DNA of 41,294 bases, taken from the NCBI GenBank assembly GCA_019116585.1, contig DXBJ01000034.1:1-41294 (forward strand), in the 5' to 3' direction. Position 1 is the first letter of the stretch; each line of letters begins with the position of its first letter. This DNA is from Candidatus Faecalibacterium gallistercoris. GTDB taxonomy: Bacteria; Bacillota; Clostridia; Oscillospirales; Ruminococcaceae. A model generated the notes under the pieces. The model worked only from the letters and a program-made list of their open reading frames with translations. It did no database searches and was not told where the DNA came from. This document shows positions 31,334 to 41,294 of the stretch, in pieces. A program made the position numbers and the translations under genes.

Positions 31334-31930
31334 ACGAAACGCGCACGATTCCACTTCAGCTTCCAGTACAACGCCCCGGTGGTGCTGACCTTTTTCCTGC
31401 TGTCCCTCGGGGTGCTGGCGCTGGACGGCGCCACCGCCGGCTGGACCACCAGCCACCTGTTCTGCGTCTACCGTTCCTCCCTGAAAGACCCGCTGTTCTA
31501 CATCCGGCTGTTCGGCCATGTGCTGGGCCACGCCGACCTGAGCCACTTTTTGAACAATATGCTGCTGTTCCTGGTCATCGGCCCGCCCATGGAGGAAAAA
31601 TACGGCAGCATCCCCCTGCTCAAGGCCATCGTGCTGACGGCCTTTGTCTCGGGGGTATTGCAGTGCCTGCTGTTCCCGGGGGTGGCCCTGCTGGGGGCCT
31701 CGGGCATCGTGTTCATGCTCATCATGCTGTCCTCCCTGTCGGGGGGCAGCGGGGGCATCCCCGTCACCATGCTGCTGGTGGCCGCCCTCTACCTGGGGGA
31801 CCAGGTCTACGCCATCCTCTTTGTGCAGGACAACGTGGCCAACTTTATGCACATCGTGGGGGGCGTGTGCGGCACGGCCTTCGGCTTTTACAGCGCCTGC
31901 ACCCGGCCAAGACGGAAACGCAGCCGTTGA
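31334..31930 (+). CDS. Rhomboid-family intramembrane serine protease, apparent ACG start
   Basis: A 199-residue membrane protein with about six helices. The catalytic serine lies in LLGASGIVF (GxSG), the catalytic histidine in NFMHIVGGVCG, and the family motif HLSHFLNNMLL-like segment reads SHFLNNMLLF. It cuts membrane proteins inside the bilayer. The first in-frame ATG/GTG is at 31379, but the typical rhomboid N-terminus (KRARFHFSFQYNAPVVLTF) begins upstream at an ACG at 31334, which has AAAGGAG 9 nt before it. Either ACG is used as a rare start, or it is a mutated ATG, or translation begins at GTG 31379 without a ribosome site. Confidence 0.82.
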   Translation, partial: TKRARFHFSFQYNAPVVLTFFLLSLGVLALDGATAGWTTSHLFCVYRSSLKDPLFYIRLFGHVLGHADLSHFLNNMLLFLVIGPPMEEKYGSIPLLKAIVLTAFVSGVLQCLLFPGVALLGASGIVFMLIMLSSLSGGSGGIPVTMLLVAALYLGDQVYAILFVQDNVANFMHIVGGVCGTAFGFYSACTRPRRKRSR

Positions 31931-31935
31931 AAACG

Positions 31936-31976
31936 CAAAAAGTCCGCCTTCCGGAAACGGAAAGCGGACATTTTTT
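31936..31976 (+). terminator. Terminator after the rhomboid gene
   Basis: AAAGTCCGC and GCGGAC with an inner CTTCC/GGAAAG stem, followed by TTTTTT. It lies just before the toxin remnant on the opposite strand. Confidence 0.85.
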
Positions 31977-31977
31977 G

Positions 31978-32072
31978 TCAGAATAAGTCGCTGTGCGTCC
32001 CTGTGCGGGTCAGGTACAAAAACAGCTCCCCGCCGTCGATCTCATAGATCAGCAGCCAGTCGGGGGGGATGC
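31978..32072 (-). pseudogene. YafQ-type toxin remnant, only C-terminal part
   Basis: In the frame ending at 31978 the minus strand encodes IPPDWLLIYEIDGGELFLYL and TRTGTHSDLF before the stop, which is the C-terminus of RelE/YafQ ribosome-dependent mRNA interferases. About 60 residues of the toxin, including most catalytic positions, are missing: the sequence joins directly to the antitoxin coding end. The toxin cannot be active. Confidence 0.8.
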
Positions 32073-32342
32073 AAGCAGGTCCTCCATCATCTGGTCCACG
32101 CTGGCGTAGGTCTTGCCTGCGGACGGGTCGGCCTTCATCCGTTTGACCTCCTCCATCGCCTCCAGGGTCTGTGCGCGGGGGGTCTCGGCCCCCACTTCAA
32201 AGGGGATGCGGTACTCACGCACCGCTTTTTTGGCAAAAATGGTGAACGCCGTGGTCATCGACATCCCCATATCTGCGCAGAACGATTCAAACTGACGCTT
32301 CAGGTCGGCGTCCATGCGGATGTTGATATTCGTGCTGGCCAT
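32049..32342 (-). CDS. dinJ: DinJ/RelB-family antitoxin, tail altered by deletion
   Basis: A 97-residue protein with the ribbon-helix-helix N-terminus TNINIRMDADLKRQFESFCA and the following GMSMTTAFTIFAKKAVRE of DinJ antitoxins. The natural end is near MEDLLA; the last few residues (SPPTGC) are read from the partner toxin's DNA in the wrong frame, because an internal deletion removed the toxin's first part. Antitoxin may still bind its operator. GGAGCACC/AAGGAG-like site lies before the ATG (rc of CTCCTTTCC, 32351-32359). Confidence 0.88.
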   Translation of the reverse strand: MASTNINIRMDADLKRQFESFCADMGMSMTTAFTIFAKKAVREYRIPFEVGAETPRAQTLEAMEEVKRMKADPSAGKTYASVDQMMEDLLASPPTGC

Positions 32343-32543
32343 AGCTGGTGCTCCTTTCCCTGTTTGTTGGTTTTAGTATACAGCATTTTATGCGCATTGT
32401 CAACACATCGCTTGCAGCCGGTTCCCGCAGCCCGGCCGCAGAAGTCATACTTATCTGCGCCGGGGCGCGGTTTCCCGGTGGAATTCGGGCCCTTTGGCCG
32501 AAATTTGCGGGCCCGGCCCCCGGCAAAATCGTAAATTTGTCTA

Positions 32544-32572
32544 TTGCGTTTTTGGCCCCGGGCCGGTATAAT
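32544..32572 (+). promoter_or_regulatory. Promoter of glnN
   Basis: TTGCGT (32544-32549), 17-nt spacer, TATAAT (32567-32572); start expected near 32579. The rest of 32343-32543 shows no gene. Confidence 0.75.
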
Positions 32573-32590
32573 GCAACTATCGGCAGCAAC

Positions 32591-32626
32591 GGCGCTGTGA
32601 GTCACCTCCGACTCGCAGCGCCTTTT
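32591..32626 (+). terminator. Terminator in the glnN leader (probable attenuator)
   Basis: A 13-bp stem GGCGCTGTGAGTC / GACTCGCAGCGCC (one T-G pair) with a six-base loop ACCTCC, followed by TTTTGTGTG. It sits about 12 nt after the expected transcription start and 84 nt before the gene, so transcripts must pass it to make glutamine synthetase. Confidence 0.75.
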
Positions 32627-32709
32627 GTGTGTGTTCGACACCCGTACCCCCCGGTGGGCCTGCAAGCGCCGGCGCACCCAGGGCTGATTGTGAGTAAGGA
32701 GTAGGATTT

Positions 32710-34802
<2,093 letters not shown>

Positions 34803-34803
<1 letters not shown>

Positions 34804-35032
34804 GCCCTCTCCGTCACAGTCCGCGCGGCTTTGCCTTACCACTCGTTTGCCGGGTTTGACGGCGGTACACTTGGCTCCCCCTTCGGGGGCGCGAACAGCG
34901 ACCGCTGCCAGCGGCAGAAACAGGGAGCTGTGAGTGGCGCAGCGCTCCGGTTTTTGCAAGGGCATTCATGCCCGCAGCAAAAAGCGGCCAAGCGCAAGAG
35001 GAGCTGGCGAGCGAAGCGAGACTGAGAGGGCT
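34803..35032. repeat. MITE-like repeat element inserted at the glnN stop codon
   Basis: Imperfect terminal inverted repeats (AGCCCTCTC at 34803-34811, GAGAGGGCT at 35024-35032) enclose hairpins (GGCTCCCCCTTCGGGGGC, CCGCTGCCAGCGG). There is no gene inside. Elements of this look are, from memory, frequent in GC-rich Oscillospiraceae genomes. It lies between glnN and glnA. Confidence 0.55.
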
Positions 35033-35043
35033 CATCAACCACC

Positions 35044-35084
35044 GGCCCGGACCTGCTGCGCAAGCGCGGGCCCCGGGCCTTTTT
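35044..35084 (+). terminator. Terminator in the glnA leader (probable attenuator)
   Basis: GGCCCGG (35044-35050) pairs with CCGGGCC (35073-35079), then TTTTT, 18 nt before glnA. A competing pairing GGCCCG / CGGGCC (35067-35072) is possible, so a switch between two structures can be imagined. Confidence 0.7.
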
Positions 35085-35102
35085 GGATGAGAGGACCTGC
35101 CT

Positions 35103-36428
35103 ATGAACTACGCCACCCAGCAGGATGTGCTCGACTTTGTGGAGGACAACAACGTCAAGTTCGTCCGGTTTGCCTTTACCGATATTTTTGGCGCCCAGAA
35201 AAACATCGCCGTGCTGGCCGGCGACCTGCCCAAGGCCCTGGAGGACGGGGTCTGCTTCGACGGCAGCGCCGTGCCGGGCTTTATGCAGGTGGAAGAGAGC
35301 GACCTGGTCCTCCGGCCCGACCTGTCCACCCTGACCATCCTGCCCTGGCGCCCCGCCGAGGGCCGGGTGATGCAGTTCTTCTGCGACATCGAGCAGCCCG
35401 GGGGCCGGCCCTTTGGGGGCAACTGCCGGGGGTTTCTGCGGCAGATCGCCCGCCGTTTCCGCCAGATGGGCCTTGTCTGCAACGTGGGCGCCGAGTGCGA
35501 GTTCTATCTCTTTGAGACCGACGAGCGGGGCCGCCCCACCCGGGTGCCCCTGGACCAGGGCGGCTACCTGGACGTGTACCCCCTGGACGCCGCCGAAAAC
35601 CTGCGCCGGGACATCTGCCTGACCATGGAGCAGATGGGCCTGGCCCCCCAGCACAGCCACCACGAGAGCGGCCACGGCCAGAACGAGATCGACTTCCACC
35701 ACGCAAGCCCCCTCAAGACGGCCGACAACGTCATGATGTTCAAGCAGATCGCCCGGGCGGTGGCGGGGCGCAGCGGCCTGCACGCCAGCTTTATGCCAAA
35801 GCCCCTGGCCGGCCAGGCCGGCAGCGGCCTGCACGTCAACCTGTCCCTCTACCGGGACCGGCGCAACCTCTTTGAGGGCGACATCGCACCCGACAGCCCC
35901 GCCGGCAGCTTTATGGCCGGGGTGCTGGCCCACAGCCGGGAGCTGACCGCCTTCACCAACCCCCTGCCCAACAGCTACCTGCGCTTTGGCTGCGACGAGG
36001 CCCCCCGCTTTGTCAGCTGGAGCCGCCAGAACCGCAGCCAGCTGGTGCGCATCCCCGCCGTGGAGGGGGACAACTGCCGCATGGAGCTGCGCAGCCCCGA
36101 CCCCGCCTGCAACCCCTACCTTGCCATCGGGCTGATCCTGGCGGCCGGGCTGGACGGCCTGGAGCACCGGATGCAGCTGTGCGCCCCCGTCAACCGCAAC
36201 CTGTTCGAGCTGGACCCCCAGGCCGCCGGGGCCCTGGGCCTGGAGATGCTGCCCGCCACCCTGGAAGAGGCGGTGGAGGAGGCCCAGGCCAGCCCCTTCC
36301 TGGCCAAATACCTGCCCGAGGGGCTGGCCCAGCGCTACTACCAGCAGCAGCTGCGCCGCTGCGCCGAGCTGCGCACCGCCGCCGACCCCGCCGAGTTTGA
36401 GCGGGAGCGCTATTTCTGCGCCATCTGA
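35103..36428 (+). CDS. glnA: Type I glutamine synthetase
   Basis: A 441-residue GSI enzyme. Visible family motifs are FTDIFGAQKNIAV in the N-terminal beta-grasp domain, CFDGSAVPGF, GAECEFYLFE (metal-binding), SHHESGHGQNEIDFHHASPL, FMPKPLAGQAGSGLHVNLS and the adenylylation-region-like SWSRQNRSQLVRIP. The lack of the adenylylation tyrosine motif and the length fit the alpha (Firmicute) form, which is feedback-inhibited rather than adenylylated. The ribosome site is GAGAGGA (GAGAGGACCTGCCT). It is preceded by a leader terminator and followed after 33 nt by the ANTAR regulator gene. Confidence 0.97.
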   Translation: MNYATQQDVLDFVEDNNVKFVRFAFTDIFGAQKNIAVLAGDLPKALEDGVCFDGSAVPGFMQVEESDLVLRPDLSTLTILPWRPAEGRVMQFFCDIEQPGGRPFGGNCRGFLRQIARRFRQMGLVCNVGAECEFYLFETDERGRPTRVPLDQGGYLDVYPLDAAENLRRDICLTMEQMGLAPQHSHHESGHGQNEIDFHHASPLKTADNVMMFKQIARAVAGRSGLHASFMPKPLAGQAGSGLHVNLSLYRDRRNLFEGDIAPDSPAGSFMAGVLAHSRELTAFTNPLPNSYLRFGCDEAPRFVSWSRQNRSQLVRIPAVEGDNCRMELRSPDPACNPYLAIGLILAAGLDGLEHRMQLCAPVNRNLFELDPQAAGALGLEMLPATLEEAVEEAQASPFLAKYLPEGLAQRYYQQQLRRCAELRTAADPAEFERERYFCAI

Positions 36429-36461
36429 CCGGCCGGGCGCATGTGAGAAAGGAGGGGTACC

Positions 36462-37049
36462 ATGGCACGCGCCATGATCGTCAGCGCGGGGGCCGCCGCC
36501 AACGAATACCTGTCCGCACGGCTGGCCGAGCTGGGGTATCTGCGGCCGGTGATCGTGCCCAGCGGCACCGAGGCCCGCCGCCGGATGCTGGCCGAGAGCT
36601 TTGAGCTGATCCTGGTCAACGCGCCGCTGCCCGACGAGTTTGGCCACGAGCTGTGCGCCGACGCCGCCGGGCAGACCGACGCCGGGGTGATGCTGCTGGC
36701 CAAGGCCGCCGCCGTCGAGCAGCTGCTGGCCCCCCTGAACGGCGAGGGGGTGCTGGTGGTGCCCAAGCCCTTTTCGGCGGCGCTGTTTTTGCAGGCGGTG
36801 CACATGGCGGCCGCCAGCAACCACCGGCTGCAGCGCCTGCGGGCCGAAAACGACCGCCTGCAGCAGAAGATGGCCGAGCTGCGGCTGACCGGCCGGGCCA
36901 AGTGCCTGCTGGTGCAGCACCGGGGCATGACCGAGGCCGAGGCCCACCGCTACCTGGAAAAAACCGCCATGGACACCCGCCGCAGCCGGGCCCAGGTGGC
37001 CCAGGATGTGCTGGACTCCCTTGACCCGGACGCCGTGGATGGTGTATAA
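36462..37049 (+). CDS. ANTAR-domain response-regulator-like antiterminator
   Basis: A 195-residue protein. The N-terminal receiver-like domain (about residues 1-115) has the usual Asp site replaced by Asn (FELILVNAPLPDEFG), while the late lysine is kept (VVPKPFS), so phosphorylation at the normal site is unlikely. A coiled-coil linker (RLRAENDRLQQKMAELRL) leads to an ANTAR domain (about 140-195: KCLLVQHRGMTEAEAHRYLE, MDTRRSRAQVAQDVLDSL). ANTAR domains bind paired RNA hairpins and stop terminators from forming. Its position 33 nt after glnA, behind two leader terminators, suggests that it controls the glutamine synthetase genes. Confidence 0.9.
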   Translation: MARAMIVSAGAAANEYLSARLAELGYLRPVIVPSGTEARRRMLAESFELILVNAPLPDEFGHELCADAAGQTDAGVMLLAKAAAVEQLLAPLNGEGVLVVPKPFSAALFLQAVHMAAASNHRLQRLRAENDRLQQKMAELRLTGRAKCLLVQHRGMTEAEAHRYLEKTAMDTRRSRAQVAQDVLDSLDPDAVDGV

Positions 37050-37050
37050 T
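37021..37050 (+). promoter_or_regulatory. Promoter of pyrG inside the ANTAR gene end
   Basis: TTGACC (37021-37026), 18-nt spacer, TATAAT (37045-37050). The leader then has a hairpin GAAGGCG / CGCCTTC at 37071-37104. Confidence 0.7.
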
Positions 37051-37153
37051 AGAAGCTGTATGATTCTTGACGGAAGGCGTGCGGGGGTCACCGCGCGCCT
37101 TCTGTATGTTCTGTGACGGCCCCGACTGACCAGAGGGGCAGATGGAGGAAACT

Positions 37154-38818
37154 ATGGCGACGAAATACATCTTTGTGACCGGCGGCGTGGTCTCGGGCCT
37201 GGGCAAGGGGATCACCGCGGCCAGCCTGGGGCGGCTGCTCAAATGCCGCGGCCTCAAGGTGGCCAGCCAGAAGCTGGACCCCTATGTGAACGTGGACCCC
37301 GGCACCATGAGCCCCCTGCAGCACGGCGAGGTGTTCGTCACCGACGACGGCACCGAGACCGACCTGGACCTGGGGCACTACGAGCGCTTTATCGACGAGA
37401 ACCTGAACAAATACTCCAACCTGACCACCGGCAAGGTCTATTGGAACGTGCTGAACAAGGAGCGCCAGGGGGCGTATCTGGGCCAGACCGTCCAGATCAT
37501 CCCCCACATCACCAACGAGATCAAGAGCTACATCTACAACCTGGCCGCCTCCACCGAGGCCGACGTGGTCATCACCGAGATCGGCGGCACCACCGGCGAC
37601 ATCGAGAGCCAGCCGTTCCTGGAGGCCATCCGCCAGGTGGGCATCGAGCAGGGCCACGAGAACTGCTGCTACATCCACGTGGTGCTGGTGCCCTACATCT
37701 CCGGCTCCAACGAGTACAAGTCCAAGCCCGCCCAGCACTCGGTCAAGGAGCTGCAGGGCATGGGCATCAGCCCCGACATCATCATCCTGCGGGCCGACGG
37801 CAGCGTGGGCAGCGACATCCGCCGCAAGATCAGCACCTTCTGCAACGTCAAGCCCGAGTGCGTCATCGAAAACCTGACCATGCCCAGCCTGTACCAGTGC
37901 CCCCTGATGCTGCACTCGAACGGGCTGGACGACGTGGTGGTGGAAAAGCTCAGCCTGGACGTGCCCGCCGCCGACCTGACCGAGTGGAAGGACGTGGTGG
38001 CCCGCATCGCGTCCCGGTCCCGCACCTGCACCATCGCCCTGGTGGGCAAATACGTCAAGCTGCACGACGCCTACCTGTCGGTGATGGAAAGCCTGTACCA
38101 CGCCGGCTTTGAAAACGACAGCCAGGTGGAGATCAAGTGGGTGGACAGCGAGGAGCTGCGCACCGGCGCCGACTGCGCCGCCGCCTTCTGCGATGTGGAC
38201 GGCATCATCGTGCCCGGCGGCTTTGGCGACCGCGGCATCGAGGGGATGGTGGCCGCCGCCCGCTGGGCCCGGGAGCACGAGGTGCCCTACTTTGGCATCT
38301 GCCTGGGGATGCAGATCATGGTGATCGAGTTTGCCCGGGGGGTGCTGGGCTACGCCGACGCCAACTCCAGCGAGTTCACCCCCGAGGGGGCCCACAACGT
38401 CATCGCCCTGATGGCCGACCAGCAGGGCAACATCCCCAAGGGCGGCACCATGCGCCTGGGCAAGTACCCCTGCAAGGTGGCCCCCGGCACCCGGATGGCC
38501 GCCTGCTACGGCCAGGACCTGATCTGGGAGCGCCACCGCCACCGCTACGAGTTCAACAACGAGTTCCGCGCCGAGATGGAGGCCGCGGGCCTGGTGATCT
38601 CGGGCACCAGCCCCGACGGCCGCCTGGTGGAGACGGTGGAGCTGCCCGGCCGGGCCTTCCACCTGGGGGCGCAGTTCCACCCCGAGTTCAAGAGCCGCCC
38701 CAACCGGGCCCACCCGCTGTTCAAGGCGTTCATCGCCGCCAGCCTCTCCAACCGCCGGTCGGCCGGCCGCAGCAGCATGGACCCCTACCTGGCCGCCGAC
38801 AAAAAAGTGAACCGCTGA
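37154..38818 (+). CDS. pyrG: CTP synthase
   Basis: A 554-residue enzyme that makes CTP from UTP, ATP and glutamine. The N-terminal synthase part carries [20 protein letters not shown] and [15 protein letters not shown]; the C-terminal class I glutaminase has the nucleophile cysteine in FGICLGMQ and the His-Glu pair in QFHPEFKS. I chose the ATG at 37154 with GGAGG 7 nt upstream; the ATG at 37142 overlaps that site. It is transcribed from its own promoter and converges on eno with a shared terminator. Confidence 0.97.
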   Translation: MATKYIFVTGGVVSGLGKGITAASLGRLLKCRGLKVASQKLDPYVNVDPGTMSPLQHGEVFVTDDGTETDLDLGHYERFIDENLNKYSNLTTGKVYWNVLNKERQGAYLGQTVQIIPHITNEIKSYIYNLAASTEADVVITEIGGTTGDIESQPFLEAIRQVGIEQGHENCCYIHVVLVPYISGSNEYKSKPAQHSVKELQGMGISPDIIILRADGSVGSDIRRKISTFCNVKPECVIENLTMPSLYQCPLMLHSNGLDDVVVEKLSLDVPAADLTEWKDVVARIASRSRTCTIALVGKYVKLHDAYLSVMESLYHAGFENDSQVEIKWVDSEELRTGADCAAAFCDVDGIIVPGGFGDRGIEGMVAAARWAREHEVPYFGICLGMQIMVIEFARGVLGYADANSSEFTPEGAHNVIALMADQQGNIPKGGTMRLGKYPCKVAPGTRMAACYGQDLIWERHRHRYEFNNEFRAEMEAAGLVISGTSPDGRLVETVELPGRAFHLGAQFHPEFKSRPNRAHPLFKAFIAASLSNRRSAGRSSMDPYLAADKKVNR

Positions 38819-38837
38819 CGTTTAGCGCAAACCAAAA

Positions 38838-38874
38838 AGCCCGCCGCAGCAAAACACTGCGGCAGGCTTTTTTT
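38838..38874. terminator. Bidirectional terminator between pyrG and eno
   Basis: AGCCCGCCGCAG / CTGCGGCAGGCT with one mismatch, followed by TTTTTTT on the plus strand and AAAAA on the other side. Confidence 0.9.
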
Positions 38875-38902
38875 GCGTCAGGTCAGAACGGACGGGGCCG
38901 TC

Positions 38903-40261
<1,359 letters not shown>

Positions 40262-40269
40262 TTAGTTAT

Positions 40270-40298
40270 AGTTTACCACATTTCGGCGGGTTCTACAA
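40270..40298 (-). promoter_or_regulatory. Promoter of eno
   Basis: Minus strand: TTGTAG (40293-40298), 17-nt spacer, TAAACT (40270-40275), about 66 nt before the gene. Confidence 0.6.
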
Positions 40299-40331
40299 GT
40301 ATAAGTTTGCCAAGTTTGCCGCTCCGCTGGG

Positions 40332-40380
40332 CCAGAGGGGGAGGGAGGGGGTTTCGATTCCCCCTCCCTACCCCCTCTGG
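40332..40380. repeat. Long G-rich hairpin upstream of eno
   Basis: A near-perfect 20-bp stem, CCAGAGGGGGAGGGAGGGGG against its complement, loop about 9 nt. The G-runs could also form a four-stranded structure. No T-run follows; function unknown. A shorter hairpin (CCAGGGGATGTCCCCCTGG) follows at 40405-40423. Confidence 0.7.
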
Positions 40381-40633
40381 ACACCCTACCCTCCCCTAAA
40401 CGACCAGGGGATGTCCCCCTGGACCCAAATGCGGAAGGTCGCTCCGGGCGTCTGGCTGAAAAAGCTCTTTACCGCGCATCAGATGTATTGCGCATCGCTT
40501 TTTCCGGGCGCCATCCGCCCTGCGCTCCGATTTGTATGCGCGCCCGCTTTGGCGGGCGCGCCTGCAACCGCCAGGCGCGGCGTGACCGAGAGCGCAACCC
40601 ATCCACCCACCGATCTACAAGAAAGGAGACCAC

Positions 40634-40780
40634 ATGACCACAAACGACTACTTTGACCAGGAGATGCGGGTGATGACGCCCGACAAGGTGTTGCAGCCGC
40701 GGGCCTTTGCCCTGTGCTGGGGCACCGCCGGCCGGCTGTACATCTTCCGCACCGCAGCCCCCTCCCTCCCTCCTGCATGA
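40634..40780 (+). CDS. Possible small protein of 48 residues, perhaps truncated
   Basis: ATG at 40634 with AAAGGAG 7 nt upstream opens a frame MTTNDYFDQEMRVMTPDKV ending at a TGA at 40778-40780. The sequence begins like a small folded protein but the last codons run into the minisatellite at 40774, so the original 3' end may have been replaced by the repeat. No family is recognised. Confidence 0.4.
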   Translation: MTTNDYFDQEMRVMTPDKVLQPRAFALCWGTAGRLYIFRTAAPSLPPA

Positions 40781-40920
40781 TCTGCATGATTTGCATGCTT
40801 TCTATATCCTGCATGGTCTGAACGTTCTGCATGGTTTGCATGGTTTGCATGATAGCCCCGAAAGACGGCTTCCTGCAAACCATGCACAGCCGAAAAATCA
40901 TGCAAATCATGCATTTCATT
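40774..40920. repeat. 9-bp minisatellite with inverted copies
   Basis: Nine consecutive 9-bp units, consensus TGCATGRTT, run 40774-40854 (two units degenerate). A second set in the opposite orientation lies at 40876-40920, so the DNA could fold into a long imperfect hairpin. No gene is supported in either strand. Confidence 0.8.
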
Positions 40921-40953
40921 CCTTCCGCCTAAAGCGTGGCGCTTTTGCGACAC

Positions 40954-40990
40954 GCAAAAAACCCCCGAGGTTCACACCTCAGGGGTTTCG
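40954..40990 (-). terminator. Terminator of the rRNA operon
   Basis: Minus strand: CCCCTGAGG, loop TGTGAA, CCTCGGGGG, then TTTTTT, 11-12 nt after the 5S end. Confidence 0.85.
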
Positions 40991-41001
40991 TTTTGCGAGA
41001 A

Positions 41002-41117
<116 letters not shown>

Positions 41118-41252
41118 CGTTCAAGCATTGCATTTCACAGCGACTGTTTCATGCATTTCTTGAACGTCTCTCTTATTTTGTTTTAGAAGGACGTGCCTTC
41201 AGAACTGAATAATAATCTGCTTTGCAATCAGAGTACAAGTGCTTTCTTACCT

Positions 41253-41294
41253 GGTCAAGCCCTCGATCGATTAGTACACGCCTGCTGAATGGAT
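41253..41294 (-). rRNA. rrl: 23S ribosomal RNA, 3' end only
   Basis: On the minus strand CGTGTACTAATCGATCGAGG and CTTGACC form the conserved 3' terminus of 23S rRNA. The rest lies beyond the right edge. A 135-bp spacer separates it from the 5S gene. Confidence 0.9.

Noticed and set aside
34836-37091. Long minus-strand frame opposite glnA and the ANTAR gene
   Set aside because: Shadow of GC-rich genes on the plus strand; no domain and no ribosome site.
37045-37153. Bacillus-type pyrG control by repeated G addition
   Set aside because: The expected start sequence after the promoter (AGAAGC) has no G-run, so that mechanism is not supported; only an ordinary hairpin is seen.
40479-40919. 146-codon minus-strand frame through the minisatellite
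   Set aside because: Repeat-derived MQT-type tripeptides and cysteine-rich shadow sequence; no ribosome site or family.

Overview
The window joins two kinds of DNA. Positions 1 to about 15,300 are AT-richer accessory DNA: a restriction-modification operon, small regulators, an IS element, a hairpin-rich non-coding stretch and a mobilisation gene. From about 15,320 rightward the DNA is very GC-rich, with ordinary chromosomal genes and good Shine-Dalgarno sites (AGGAGG type). Type I and type III glutamine synthetases with an ANTAR regulator, a RibU-type ECF protein behind an FMN riboswitch, S-layer homology repeats and sigma-A-like promoters suggest a GC-rich gut Clostridia member (Oscillospiraceae, Faecalibacterium/Gemmiger/Subdoligranulum-like). 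That placement is inference from gene content and was not tested by any search.

Layout of the accessory part. Six minus-strand genes (8203 down to 1, the last running off the left edge) form one tight operon: a two-helix membrane protein, a type III Mod-like adenine methyltransferase, a small possibly HEPN-like protein, a type III Res-like helicase-nuclease, a second SPPY-type methyltransferase and a DGQHR-domain protein. Next come a small XRE regulator and a divergent SLOG-family gene sharing a symmetric operator (8607-8651), a candidate structured RNA (9335-9495), a second XRE regulator, a leader that ends in a terminator with no gene behind it, an IS1182-family insertion (about 10967-12465), a 1 kb non-coding stretch with 14 different long palindromes (12640-13658), a MobV relaxase and a small partner gene. 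A tRNA-Pro gene (15320-15397) marks the compositional boundary. No integrase lies in the window.

Layout of the core part. Minus strand: a small membrane-anchored protein, ComF-like phosphoribosyltransferase and SLH protein; a MacAB-like efflux set (adaptor, ATPase, permease); a flavinylated FAD reductase with a NusG domain II partner; an OFA-like MFS transporter. Plus strand: a eukaryote-like histidyl-tRNA synthetase homologue and a P-loop kinase; then riboswitch-controlled ribU (minus), an MscS channel, a CYTH protein and a rhomboid protease with an apparent ACG start. A decayed dinJ-yafQ remnant (minus) precedes the nitrogen block glnN, glnA and an ANTAR regulator, then pyrG, convergent with eno. 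The right edge holds a minus-strand rRNA operon end (5S and the 3' tip of 23S).

The points most worth following are the palindrome array with its repeated companion module, the 9335-9495 structured element, the composition of the defence operon, leader terminators in front of both glutamine synthetase genes beside an ANTAR antiterminator gene, and a 9-bp minisatellite near the rRNA operon.
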